A stretch of DNA of 64,000 nt from DATNPH01 sp036703315 (GCA_036703315.1 DATNPH010000157.1:33421-97420), one strand, 5' to 3'; positions 7,302 to 15,714 are shown, numbered from the stretch's first letter. The notes: a model not told the origin generated them from the sequence alone. A program made the numbers and translations.

Positions 7302-10037
7302 CTAGAGGGAACGACGACAGGTAGGTGGTGTTAATCCTGAACGCTGGGATGTAGCGGTGGGTGCAGAAGCGGTAAGGACTACTTGACCTTTGTCATTAAT
7401 CACCCATCCTTGAGCTTCCATCAACGGGACTGTCCTGGAATTATTTGGCAGTGTGCCTTTTGGGGAACTTGAGCGAGTTATGACTGGGTGAGCGATCGCA
7501 CGTAAGTCTGTCCAAACGGCATCACTGCTTAGCGTCGCACTAGGATTATCTGGCAATCCACCACGTCCAGTAACGATAAATTCATTTTGAGCAACTTTTC
7601 CTCCATCACCTGGACAGTTCTGAGCAATTTGGTTAGAGGCATCAATCACTTCAGTTGGCAGGTTGGTCAAGCCTCGGCTGGGGTCAACATCTGGTGTGTT
7701 GATTTGCACTGTGCCATTCACCCCATAGTCAGAACTGGCATTGATGTCACTCTTAGATGTCAACTGAGGGCGGTTCTCCAGCCCATAGATGCCTTGAGTG
7801 GTGATATTGATATTACCTCCTCTTCCCTGGAAGGCATTTGCAATAATGTCACTATCTTCCGTGGGGATAGCAACGATAAAAGGTGAATTGATGATGATAT
7901 TACCGCCATTGCCATTGTTGTCAGCTTTGGCAGATATCAAGCTGTTTTGACGCATCAAGATTAAATCTTGTACTTGCAAACTGATATCGCCGCCCAGACC
8001 TGATGCTGTCGAAGCCTGTAACTTTCCTTGGCGAGAAAGCTCAATCGAGTCAGCTGCCACAGTTAGAGAGCCTGCATTGCTTCCTAACCCTTGACTGCTC
8101 ACAGTGACTTGTGCTCCATCCCTGACAATCAATCGCCTTGTATCGATCCTTAAGTCTCCGGCAGATCCAGTACTGAAGGATTCCGCTAGCAAACTGCTGG
8201 GACGCCCATCAGCTGATGTACCTAACACTTGAACGGACTCGGATGCGGCGATCGCCAACGATCCTCCGTTTCCTTGGCTCCGAGTCCCAGCCGATACCAC
8301 TGCCCCATCCCGAACAACCAACCGCCTCGTTTCAATCGTCAAGTCTCCGGCTGCTTCGGGGCCGATGGTGCCAACAAACAGGCCACTTCTAAGCAAACTA
8401 TTTGCCGATGTTCCAATGAGTTCGACAGACTCTGAGGCACTCACACTCAACGTTCCCCCCTTACCCAACCCGCCGCCCAAAATAGAGGCTGAAACCTGTG
8501 CTCCATTTTGAACAGTCAAGCGCCTGGTTTCAATCCTTAGGTTTCCGGCAGATCCGGAGCCTCCTTGTGTCACAGTAAACAAACCACTACTACTACCTTT
8601 AGCTGAGGTTCCACTCAGTTGCACGGAGTCCGAAACCGTTGCCGTCAATCTTCCGCCCTGACCTTCACCCGCAGTAGAAGTCGAAACCTGTGCACCATCT
8701 TGGACAATCAATCGCCCAGTCGCAATCTGTATATCTCCGGCGCTGCCGGAGCCTCCTTGAGTCTGACTGAACAAGCCACTGAGAAATACACCATTAGCTG
8801 AGGTGTCAATCAGTTGGACAGAGTCAGTGGCGGTAACAGTCAATGTCCCCCCCCGTCCCTCGCTAACAGTAACCGTTCCAACCTGTGCCCCATCCTGGAC
8901 AATCAACTGTCCAGTTTGAATTCTTATGTCTCCGGCGGTTCCGGCACCTCTAGTCTCTGTAAATAAGCCGCTGCGGGACTGACCATCAGCTGAAGTACCA
9001 ATCAGTTGCACGAACTTAGAGGCGTCCACCTCCACAGTCCCGCCCCGCCCTTGGCCATACGTAATCGCTGATACGATCGCCCCATCTCGAACAATCAACT
9101 GGTCGGCACGGATCGAAACTTTTCCTCCCGGTTCCGAACTCAGGGTATTAGCCACGATCTTTGCACCCTCGGTGAGCGTAATGCGCCTGCCGGAAAGCTG
9201 GATGTCGCCACCGCCCTCACCACTAGCATCAATTTTTGCTCCATTGGTAAGCAATATATCGGCTCGTTGTACTTCCACTGGGTAAGTCAAACGTAGCTTG
9301 TTCCCATCCACATTCAGCCCTACCGTTCCCACTCCGGCAACGCCTCCCAACTCGACGTGACCCCCCTCCGCCTGCACTAGCCCTCCTTCTAACTTCACCT
9401 CACCGCCCAATAACAACAAACTCTGACCAGCAGGAACTTTTAAACCTGTCATGGAGTAAATGGATTGATTCGTAATTGGCGCAGGGGCAATTTGATTAAA
9501 TAGAAAAGCTGAAGGATTTACTGTCAGTAATAGGGGAACATTAGGCTCAGAAGCACTGAAAAAGCCCTGATTGCCAAACTGGAGGGCGTTAGCTGTCGTC
9601 GCGACAAACGAACCATTGATATCTAGTCTGGCATTTGGTCCAAAGATGATGCCATTGGGATTAATTAGGAATAAGTTAGCATTGCTTCCAAGCCTTCCAA
9701 GAATCTCAGAACGACTACCTCCTGTTACCCGACTCACAATGTTCTTAATCTCAATTCCAGGAGGATTGTCGAAGTAAACGGCTTGTCTTTCACCAAGGTT
9801 AAATTGGGCAAAACTGTGGAACAGGTTGGTGTCCCGAATTGCCCCACCAGTGATCAGGCTCAGCTGCGGGTTATCAACGTCAGGTTTGACGACAGAGCGT
9901 TCAGCTCCTAGGCTGTCATCGGGTGTAATCTGGGAGAAAGCGCGATCGCTTGTGCCCCCAAAGGCTACCACTAAGACCAACGAGCTTGCTAGCCATAATT
10001 GCCAATCCTGACTGAGCCAACTCCTATGACTCACCAC
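7302..10037 (-). CDS. Filamentous haemagglutinin N-terminal-domain exoprotein (two-partner secretion type)
   Basis: The 911-residue protein has a signal peptide (WLASSLVLVVAFGGTSDRAFSQ) and then the TPS secretion domain of haemagglutinin/HMW-type exoproteins: the NLF and INPNGIIFGPNARLDINGSF motifs at about residues 80-160. From about 330 to 660 there are five repeats of roughly 63 residues (pattern GG-VQL-GTSA-SGLF-GSAGD-RLIVQDGAQV), which should stack as a beta-helix. The C-terminus is Pro/Ser-rich. Export would need an FhaC/ShlB-type pore, which is not in this window. The ATG at 10037 overlaps the end of the upstream RTX-like gene by 7 bp. It is probably an adhesin or cell-surface protein; the ligand is unknown. 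Confidence 0.88.
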   Translation of the reverse strand: MVSHRSWLSQDWQLWLASSLVLVVAFGGTSDRAFSQITPDDSLGAERSVVKPDVDNPQLSLITGGAIRDTNLFHSFAQFNLGERQAVYFDNPPGIEIKNIVSRVTGGSRSEILGRLGSNANLFLINPNGIIFGPNARLDINGSFVATTANALQFGNQGFFSASEPNVPLLLTVNPSAFLFNQIAPAPITNQSIYSMTGLKVPAGQSLLLLGGEVKLEGGLVQAEGGHVELGGVAGVGTVGLNVDGNKLRLTYPVEVQRADILLTNGAKIDASGEGGGDIQLSGRRITLTEGAKIVANTLSSEPGGKVSIRADQLIVRDGAIVSAITYGQGRGGTVEVDASKFVQLIGTSADGQSRSGLFTETRGAGTAGDIRIQTGQLIVQDGAQVGTVTVSEGRGGTLTVTATDSVQLIDTSANGVFLSGLFSQTQGGSGSAGDIQIATGRLIVQDGAQVSTSTAGEGQGGRLTATVSDSVQLSGTSAKGSSSGLFTVTQGGSGSAGNLRIETRRLTVQNGAQVSASILGGGLGKGGTLSVSASESVELIGTSANSLLRSGLFVGTIGPEAAGDLTIETRRLVVRDGAVVSAGTRSQGNGGSLAIAASESVQVLGTSADGRPSSLLAESFSTGSAGDLRIDTRRLIVRDGAQVTVSSQGLGSNAGSLTVAADSIELSRQGKLQASTASGLGGDISLQVQDLILMRQNSLISAKADNNGNGGNIIINSPFIVAIPTEDSDIIANAFQGRGGNINITTQGIYGLENRPQLTSKSDINASSDYGVNGTVQINTPDVDPSRGLTNLPTEVIDASNQIAQNCPGDGGKVAQNEFIVTGRGGLPDNPSATLSSDAVWTDLRAIAHPVITRSSSPKGTLPNNSRTVPLMEAQGWVINDKGQVVLTASAPTATSQRSGLTPPTCRRSL

Positions 10038-10525
10038 TTAGCCCCATAGACATATACATATTGAGAAGGTACAGGATTACTCACGTTAGGAGGAATCTCA
10101 ACAATCGTATCTTCCTGCCGCTTAAAGTCTTTAATAACGTCTTTCCCATCATCACTACTAACGTTGATTTGACAAGGGGCATTGCTAGGGCAATGGGTAG
10201 AAGAGACATTACCACGGAATCGAAAGATGTCTTTGCCCTTGCCACCAATGAGAGTGTCGAGGCCCGGACCTCCGTCTAGCGTATCCTTTCCATCTCCACC
10301 ATCTAGGCGGTCATAGCCTGCCTTGCCATTGAGAGTGTCATCTCCATTAAGTCCATTGATGGTATTTTTGTTGTGATCTCCATTGAGAATGTCATTTCCC
10401 ATAGTGCCGTTGAGAGGTTCGCTCAGCGCTTGGAGTTTGGCGGGGACAGTAACACTTGGTGATTGAATGCCAGAAGGCTGGTTCCAAAGCATTCCCAAAA
10501 TTATCAATGTTTCAAACAGTGCCAT
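10031..10525 (-). CDS. RTX-like calcium-binding protein, copy 1 (C-terminally shortened)
   Basis: The 164-residue protein has haemolysin-type GGxGxDxLxGGxG nonapeptides at about 42-95 (GNDILNGD, GDDTLNGKAGYDRLDGGDG, LIGGKGKDIFRF), which bind calcium in a parallel beta-roll. It is clearly paralogous to the gene at 11055-11645: both start MAL-ETL-IL-M--NQ-SGIQ and share the tail KDFKR-EDTIVEIPPNVSNP. This copy ends GAKW right after the shared GA, where copy 2 continues with 30 more residues, so it seems truncated by the junction with the haemagglutinin-like gene. An upstream TGAGGAGTAA-type ribosome site is conserved in both copies. The hydrophobic start may be a weak signal; RTX proteins more often use C-terminal type I signals. 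Confidence 0.75.
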   Translation of the reverse strand: MALFETLIILGMLWNQPSGIQSPSVTVPAKLQALSEPLNGTMGNDILNGDHNKNTINGLNGDDTLNGKAGYDRLDGGDGKDTLDGGPGLDTLIGGKGKDIFRFRGNVSSTHCPSNAPCQINVSSDDGKDVIKDFKRQEDTIVEIPPNVSNPVPSQYVYVYGAKW

Positions 10526-10636
10526 GTCAGTTACTCCTCAGACACATCGTCAAAATCGGTAGGCACCCAGGAGAGAAAGCTTTTCATTTTATTGGTTTAG
10601 TACTACAGCATTTTTCGAGTTCGTGTACCACACGGT

Positions 10637-10882
10637 AGGGGCGCTCTTGCCTTTATTGGTGTCAACTTAAGCCCTGGCGACTAGAAGTCGCGGCTACAAA
10701 AACCAAGTCCGCCTGCGCGGACTAATGAAAAATCAAGGGTTTTGTATGCCAAGCCTTTCCGTTCGCCGAAGGCGTTCCCGAAGAGTAGGGTAACCCGCGC
10801 AGGCGAGTTTCGTTTGTGTAGATGCGGTTTCAACCGCCAAGCTAACGTTAAGTTGACACCCATGTCTTGCCTTGCGCCCCTA
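10637..10882. repeat. About 245-bp imperfect palindromic (MITE-like) element
   Basis: Arms begin with perfect 13-bp inverted repeats, GGTGTCAACTTAA at 10658-10670 and TTAAGTTGACACC at 10848-10860. They extend outward through related TAGGGGCGC...CTTGCC sequences. Inside are mirrored modules: AGAAGTCGCGGCTACA...GTCCGCCTGCGCGGAC on the left, and CCGCGCAGGCGAG...TTGTGTAGATGCGGTTTCAA on the right. The centre carries GTTCGCCGAAGGCGTTCCCGA, a common cyanobacterial dispersed motif. The apparent 101-codon reading frame across it is an artefact. It lies in the upstream region of RTX copy 1 and is absent upstream of copy 2. The remainder of 10526-11054 has no gene. Confidence 0.7.
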
Positions 10883-10956
10883 CAACATCCTGCAAGAGTA
10901 CCGAGTTGAAAACTGCTATAAGTCCTCATGATGGCAAGACGATTTGAAGTACCGCA

Positions 10957-10977
10957 GTACCCTTTCGGGTACCTTTT
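10957..10977 (+). terminator. Hairpin GTACCC-TTTC-GGGTAC followed by CTTTT
   Basis: A 6-bp stem with a TTTC loop precedes CTTTT on the + strand. A near-identical hairpin occurs at 11951-11966 with the shared context GCCGCAGTACCC / ACCGCAGTACCC. Each lies some 300-430 bp upstream of one RTX-like gene, so it was probably copied with the gene. It may be a terminator or a dispersed repeat. Confidence 0.45.
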
Positions 10978-11054
10978 GTTGGTCAATACAAGTTTACAAA
11001 TGTCTCCTCAATGTATTGAGAATAGAGACTGGTTGATCAGGCCAAGGATTAATT

Positions 11055-11645
11055 TTAGCGGAGAGGTGTAATCACAGGAGGTGTAATCACAGGAGGTGTA
11101 ATCACAGGACGTAAGATGTCAGGACGAGGATTGAAATTCTCAGAGTTAGGCAGAATTACAGCACCGTAGACATGTACATATAGAGAAGGAGAAGGATTAC
11201 TCACGTTAGGAGGAATCTCAACAATCGTATCTTCCTTGCGCTTAAAGTCTTTAATAATGTCATCCCCATCATCACTAGTGACGCTGATTTGACAAGGGTC
11301 ATCGCTAGGGCAAGAGGTATGAGAGACCTTACCCTGAAATCGAAAGATGTTTTTGCCCTTGCCACCGATGAGAGTATCTGGACCCCTACCTCCGTCTAGC
11401 GTATCGTTTCCATCTCCACCATCTAGGCGGTCTCTGCCGGCTTTGCCGATGAGAGTGTCATCTCCTCCAAGACCATTGATGGTGTTGTTTGTATCATCTC
11501 CTATCAAAGTGTTATTGCCAGAATTACCATTGAGAGGTTCGCTGATAGCTAGTAGTTGCACGGGTGCGGCAAGATTTGGTGGTTGAATACCAGAAGCTTG
11601 GTTCCCCATCATTTCCAAAATTAGCAAAGTCTCAATAAGGGCCAT
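11055..11645 (-). CDS. RTX-like calcium-binding protein, copy 2 (full length)
   Basis: The 196-residue paralogue of the gene at 10031-10525 carries the same RTX nonapeptides (GNNTLIGDD, GDDTLIGKAGRDRLDGGDG, GPDTLIGGKGKNIFRF). Two Cys-containing loops (HTSCPSDDPCQI) are also shared with copy 1. The C-terminus differs, ending in the tandem PVITPPVITPPVITP, encoded by three copies of a 15-bp unit (GGAGGTGTAATCACA on the + strand) at about 11061-11110. Start: ATG at 11645 with CAGGAGT about 8 nt upstream. The function is unknown; an extracellular or surface calcium-binding protein is the family expectation. Confidence 0.78.
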   Translation of the reverse strand: MALIETLLILEMMGNQASGIQPPNLAAPVQLLAISEPLNGNSGNNTLIGDDTNNTINGLGGDDTLIGKAGRDRLDGGDGNDTLDGGRGPDTLIGGKGKNIFRFQGKVSHTSCPSDDPCQISVTSDDGDDIIKDFKRKEDTIVEIPPNVSNPSPSLYVHVYGAVILPNSENFNPRPDILRPVITPPVITPPVITPLR

Positions 11646-12011
11646 GTCATTTACTCCTGAGAAATATCTTGAAAATTGGCAGGCACCCAGGATAGATAAT
11701 TTTTATTGTTTGTTACGCATGATTGTGCAGAAAGTCTGTTAAAAAAGTCAACTTCTATTAGGTGTCTATAGTAGTTATCATCCTGTTCATTACCTTATAT
11801 GCAAGAAGTCTAGATAACTTGAACAACCACAACCTGACTGATGGTGATTTACCCGGTTTACTTCCTGAGTTTGCGACTCTGTATATAAACCTTTAAATTA
11901 TTGATTTAGTGGCCTGTATCTAGAGTGGCAAAGACAGTTGAACTGCCGCAGTACCCTGATGGGTACCTTCTTCCTAAATAGACTTCATCACCCGGATGAC
12001 TTTGCATTTCT
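11646..12011. other. Upstream region of RTX copy 2, no gene seen
   Basis: The first 60 bp resemble the region upstream of copy 1 (both contain GGCACCCAGGA-AGA-A), so the duplication included the leader. The hairpin GTACCC-TGAT-GGGTAC is at 11951-11966. I see no coding potential. Confidence 0.5.
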
Positions 12012-12051
12012 TAAAAAAAATCCCCTCCGGCTATCACACCAACAGAGGGGA
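12012..12051 (-). terminator. Rho-independent terminator of the membrane-protein pair
   Basis: Read on the - strand, a TCCCCTC / GAGGGGA stem with a 17-nt loop is followed by eight T residues (A-tract 12013-12020 on +). It sits 46 bp downstream of the stop at 12097, so it should end transcription of the two 226-residue genes. Confidence 0.85.
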
Positions 12052-12096
12052 AATTTTGTCTTTGAATTAGACTTTACTGCAAGCGAAATAGAGTTT

Positions 12097-12777
12097 TTAG
12101 TTTGAGGCTGGTTGCTGACTACCAGTGGCTACTTCTTGCCCAGAGTCCGAGAGGGAGGGACGCAGACAAAGATACAACAGTGAACCAACCAGTGGCACCA
12201 ACGCCACTGCCCAAAATAGCTGGGAATTTTTCAGCCCTCGTCGTGCCATATCATCTCCTAGTAGTGCTGGAAACAATAGCACTAACAGACAAACAGCTAA
12301 GCTCATCGCATTAATAAACCGACTGGTCTGATACTGCTCAACAAAATTTTCCCAATCTCCAAACACTAAACCATAAGCGATTATGGCGATCGCACTAACG
12401 CTGAGGATAACACCAGTCCAACGAGAATCAAGGAGTTTTAGCCACGTATCCTTAGAGCCAGAAAAGTCTTGATTGGGTTCGCGAAGTGCTAGGTAAGGCA
12501 AAAGACCAACTACTCCCGTTCCTACTGATGCTAAGGCAAAAGGCCATGCCGGGATTTTTTGCATTCTGCCATCGAAGAATAATAGACAACTGTGCATTAA
12601 CAGGCAGATGCCAACTAGGTTAAATACAGATAGAACGATGGGGTTGATCAGTTGCCACTGACCTGTGAATAAATTTTGCAGTAGCTTCAGTGTGTCTGGT
12701 TGAATAGGAGGAGCGAGGAAGAACACATAAGCAATAAATCCTACCCAAATCAACCAAAAAGTAATTTTTCTGCTCAT
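12097..12777 (-). CDS. Polytopic membrane protein, paralogue B (unknown function)
   Basis: The 226-residue protein is strongly hydrophobic, with about six predicted transmembrane segments (ITFWLIWVGFIAYVFFLAPP, NPIVLSVFNLVGICLLMHSCLLFF, PAWPFALASVGTGVVGLLPYLAL, WTGVILSVSAIAIIAYGLVF, NAMSLAVCLLVLLFPALLG, QLFWAVALVPLVGSLLYLCL). It is a tandem paralogue of 12821-13501. Both share the start MSRK--FWL-W, the motif PNQ-F-GSKD--LKLLDSRW, and a nearly identical last 50 residues beginning LLGDDMARRGLKNSQLFWAVAL. I do not recognise a characterised family. The pair is probably co-transcribed (43 bp apart) and ends at the terminator at 12012-12051. Confidence 0.75.
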   Translation of the reverse strand: MSRKITFWLIWVGFIAYVFFLAPPIQPDTLKLLQNLFTGQWQLINPIVLSVFNLVGICLLMHSCLLFFDGRMQKIPAWPFALASVGTGVVGLLPYLALREPNQDFSGSKDTWLKLLDSRWTGVILSVSAIAIIAYGLVFGDWENFVEQYQTSRFINAMSLAVCLLVLLFPALLGDDMARRGLKNSQLFWAVALVPLVGSLLYLCLRPSLSDSGQEVATGSQQPASN

Positions 12778-12820
12778 GGTCTTGATAGATAGCTTCCTTT
12801 GGTGAGCGGCTAAGGTTGAG

Positions 12821-13501
12821 TTAGTTTGAGGCTGGTTGCTGACTACCAGTAGCTACCTCTTGCATAGAGTCCGGCAGGGATGGGCGTAGACAAAGATACA
12901 GCAGTGGACCAACCAGTGGCAGCAGTGCTACCGCCCAAAACAGCTGAGAATTCTTCAGACCACGTCGCGCCATATCATCTCCTAGTAGTGCTGGGAATAA
13001 TAGGCACAACAGGCAAAAATCTAGGCTCATAACATGAATAAAGCGATTGGTTTGCCACTGGCGGATAAAATCTCCCCAATCTCCTTTAAGTAACCCAAAA
13101 CTCAAAAGAACTAAAGTCCCCAAAGTAAGAGTAACCCCAAACCAACGCGAATCTAGTAACTTCAGGACGATATCTTTAGAGCCAGTAAATTCTTGATTCG
13201 GTTGGCGTAGTGCTAGATAGGGTAATAAGGCAAACGCTCCTACGCCAAACGAGAGTGTTGCAAAAAGCCATGCGGGAATTTTTTGCTGTCTGCCATCAAT
13301 AAATATCAAGGCGCTATAAATTAACGGCCAAATACCCATGATATTGAAGAGGGCAATGATTAGGGGATTAATGCCTTCCCACTTACCAGTAGAAAGGCTT
13401 TTTATCAGTTCTACTGTATCGGGTTGATTAGGAGGGGCAAGGAGAAAAGCATAAGCAATAACGCTGATCCAGAGTAACCAAAATCCAAGTTTTCTGCTCA
13501 T
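12821..13501 (-). CDS. Polytopic membrane protein, paralogue A (unknown function)
   Basis: This is the first gene of a tandem pair and also encodes 226 residues. The start MSRKLGFWLLWISVIAYAFLLAPPNQPDT is a membrane segment followed by a Pro-rich turn. Six hydrophobic segments occur in the same positions as in the downstream copy. The conserved soluble loop YLALRQPNQEFTGSKDIVLKLLDSRWFG lies between segments 3 and 4. The C-terminal tail QEVATGSQQPASN is identical in both copies, and the DNA there is almost unchanged, indicating recent duplication or gene conversion of the 3' ends. The function is unknown. Confidence 0.75.
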   Translation of the reverse strand: MSRKLGFWLLWISVIAYAFLLAPPNQPDTVELIKSLSTGKWEGINPLIIALFNIMGIWPLIYSALIFIDGRQQKIPAWLFATLSFGVGAFALLPYLALRQPNQEFTGSKDIVLKLLDSRWFGVTLTLGTLVLLSFGLLKGDWGDFIRQWQTNRFIHVMSLDFCLLCLLFPALLGDDMARRGLKNSQLFWAVALLPLVGPLLYLCLRPSLPDSMQEVATGSQQPASN

Positions 13502-14017
13502 ATCAAAGTATCAAGTGAGACAGCAGGCGTATAAAACGATTCAGCTTCGCTGCTGCCGTTCGCGAAGCGTCTCCGCCAGGAGAAGGCGATCGCACACAAC
13601 AAAAGAATGATACCTATTTTCATAGGAGACACCATGTGCATATTAACGAAGCGAATTGCACTTGGCGCTAAGTTTGACGTAAGCCCCCAACGAGTTTCTT
13701 ACCCTTAGGCGTTCTACACAGCTGACAGGCCTGGGATGAGAAGCCGGCGTCCACTCTAGCAAAATAAACCTCACATAGTTCACAATAAGTGCATTATGTC
13801 AATAGCAGTACCAAAACTAGTGTCTAGATTATGTCTACACAACATCCTCTAGACTTAGAAAATTTTTGGCAAATCTGCGAAAAACTTCTCTGACACTCGT
13901 GTAACTAGCTAGCGAGTGGCACATCCATGCTTAAAAATCAGTTGTATGCACTGCAATAACTTGCACAAGTAGCGGACGGTTCGCTACACACATGAGGCAC
14001 ACCAGGAGCCTTAACTC
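13502..14017. other. Divergent intergenic region upstream of the sigma-like operon
   Basis: No convincing gene is present. It contains a dispersed GTTCGCGAAGCGTCTCCGCC...GCGATCGC motif (about 13558-13594). It also holds the left arm of an inverted repeat (13857-13906) that recurs beyond the CHAT gene. Promoters for both directions must lie here, but I cannot assign -35/-10 boxes with confidence. Confidence 0.5.
13857..13906 (-). repeat. Left arm of about 50-bp inverted repeat flanking the CHAT operon
   Basis: Read on the - strand it runs AGTTACACGAGTGTCAGAG, AAGTTTTTCGCAGATTTGCC, AAAAATTTTCT. The + strand at 18041-18092 reads AGTTACACGGGTCACAAAG, AAGTTTTTCGCAGATTCGCC, AAAAAATTTTTCT. Only a few substitutions and two short indels separate them. 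Confidence 0.75.
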
Positions 14018-14695
14018 GTGGACGACCTAGATAAAACACTCCGAACTCTCGTTGCCGAAGCCTGCAATCATCCACCCAAGAGTTTGGAGCGTCGGCAAAA
14101 GCTTAGTGAGGTACATCGATTAGTCATGAAGTCCGGCAAGCTCTGGAGAGAATATACACCCTACTACAACGACGCAGTGCAACAGATGTGGGAATTCTGC
14201 TGTCGGAATCCGGAACAGTATGACCCTACACTTAAGGGCGTTATTACTTGGCTAGACGATTACCTTAAAAAGCGATTGAGAAATTTTCGAGATGCCAGGT
14301 ACAGGCAAAAGGCGAGAGAAATCACTGCCCTACAAACAGAGTCTGGAGAAACAACAGACCCTGTGGCGAATTTACCAGCTTGCCCCGATATTCAGCCAAT
14401 TTTGGAAATTTGGGAAAAGACTCTGGATTGGGTGCACAATGATCCAGATGATGTGTTATGCCGTACTTGCTTTAGAGGATATTGCCAGGTGAACTGCCAA
14501 GCCTTAATCTTGCGCCGATTCCCTTCTGAAACTCCTTGGTCAACCATTGCTACAGAATTTAACCTAACGCCATCAGAAGCGAAAGACTTGCCCAAAGTCT
14601 ATAACCGTAAATGCTTAGCGCTGTTGCGAAAATTCGCTATGTCCCAAGGATATGTAGAAGACAAGGATAGTTCTAGTCCGAGGAAATCGTCATGA
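14018..14695 (+). CDS. Sigma-70-like protein (cyanobacterial CHAT/DUF1822-associated type)
   Basis: This 225-residue cytoplasmic protein resembles the divergent sigma-70-like proteins of cyanobacteria. Residues about 45-95 (YYNDAVQQMWEFCCRNPEQYDP, then VITWLDDYLKKRLRNFRDAR) look like region 2. The C-terminal part (ETPWSTIATEFNLTPSEAKDLP, then YNRKCLALLRKFA) looks like a region 4 helix-turn-helix. A Cys-rich stretch VLCRTCFRGYCQVNCQ (about residues 147-165) is unusual and could bind metal or sense redox. The GTG start has AGGAG 9 nt upstream. The gene overlaps the DUF1822 gene by 4 bp (ATGA), so the two are translationally coupled. Activity as a real sigma factor is inference. Confidence 0.7.
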   Translation: MDDLDKTLRTLVAEACNHPPKSLERRQKLSEVHRLVMKSGKLWREYTPYYNDAVQQMWEFCCRNPEQYDPTLKGVITWLDDYLKKRLRNFRDARYRQKAREITALQTESGETTDPVANLPACPDIQPILEIWEKTLDWVHNDPDDVLCRTCFRGYCQVNCQALILRRFPSETPWSTIATEFNLTPSEAKDLPKVYNRKCLALLRKFAMSQGYVEDKDSSSPRKSS

Positions 14696-15714
14696 TTTAC
14701 AAAGCACAGACTCCACAAGATTTGACAATACCCATGCCTATTACTCAGGAGGCACTAGAGATTGCACAGCGGTTTGCCAACGAGCAACCTACCCAGCAGA
14801 AAGCTCTCCAGGTCTATCTCAACACCCTAGCTGTGTGTAGCGTCAATAACTACTTGCGGATCATGGACATTCCCACAGACTTGACAGCAGGCGATAGTTG
14901 GAATCCAGTAGTGCGCCTAGCTACTGATGTCGCCGACCTATGGGTGATGGGTCTAGGTCGCTTGGAATGCCGCCCTGTCTCTACGACAAACCTAGACCCA
15001 AAGGCGGTTCAAAAACAAAATAATAATCTGTGGTTTCGATTCATCAGCTCGAAGCTTACCTCTGAGGACGAATCTATCCCACTTGTCTGTCACATTCCAC
15101 AAGAAGTGCAGTTCGGGAGGATTGGCTATGTAGTGGTTCAAATTAACTCGGAGCAACAAGAAGCTACTCTGCTGGGATTTTCCAAAACAGCAGCAACGGG
15201 TGAGTTAATAATCAGCCAATTGCAGCCTATTAACGACTTGCTAAAACAGTTGGAAAGCCAAAGTTTGTTGTCCGTCACCTCAGTAAACTTGAGCCAATGG
15301 TTGCACGGTGTCTTTGAGGTTGGCTGGCAGTCTGTGGAATCCCTTCTGGATACACAAAAAGCCAATTATGCTTTTAGGCAGAGAGTTGCCAATAGTATTA
15401 GACGGGCTAAGCCGATTAGATTAGGAACGCAACTAACTGAGCCTACTGTAGCTTTGATCGTTACTCTGACACAACAGAAAGCTGCTAACTTTGACATTAA
15501 CTTACAGGTACTTCCCGTAGGGGGTGAAACCTACCTTCCAGTTGGGTTAAAGCTTGCTATTTTAGATGAATCGGGAGAAGTTTTTCTCGAAATTTCATCG
15601 GGAAGTGCTAATAATATTATACAAACACGGCAGTTTAGCGGTCAATCAGGAGAAACATTTCACGTTCAAATTTCTCTGGATAAAGACAGTATTACGGAAT
15701 ATTTTTCGCTCTAG
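14692..15714 (+). CDS. DUF1822 family protein
   Basis: The 340-residue protein has no signal peptide or membrane segment. Its opening (IPMPITQEALEIAQRFANEQPTQQKALQVYLNTLAVCSVNNYLRIMDIPTDL) is characteristic of the cyanobacterial DUF1822 family. A central VVQINSEQQEATLLGF and a C-terminal beta-rich part (VALIVTLTQQKAANFDINLQVLPVGGETYLPVGLKLAILDE) follow. The C-terminal part may form an Ig-like or C2-like sandwich. In cyanobacteria this family is recurrently found between a sigma-like gene and a CHAT gene, as here. The molecular function is unknown; an adaptor or regulator of the CHAT protein is a reasonable guess. Start: ATG overlapping the upstream stop. Confidence 0.78.
   Translation: MIYKAQTPQDLTIPMPITQEALEIAQRFANEQPTQQKALQVYLNTLAVCSVNNYLRIMDIPTDLTAGDSWNPVVRLATDVADLWVMGLGRLECRPVSTTNLDPKAVQKQNNNLWFRFISSKLTSEDESIPLVCHIPQEVQFGRIGYVVVQINSEQQEATLLGFSKTAATGELIISQLQPINDLLKQLESQSLLSVTSVNLSQWLHGVFEVGWQSVESLLDTQKANYAFRQRVANSIRRAKPIRLGTQLTEPTVALIVTLTQQKAANFDINLQVLPVGGETYLPVGLKLAILDESGEVFLEISSGSANNIIQTRQFSGQSGETFHVQISLDKDSITEYFSL

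Noticed and set aside
10681..10986. 101-codon - strand frame
   Set aside because: It runs through the palindromic repeat element and has no coding character or family resemblance.
13634..13708. 24-codon ORF (MCILTKRIALGAKFDV...) with AGGAG upstream
   Set aside because: The ribosome site is good, but there is no further support; too short to claim without conservation data.
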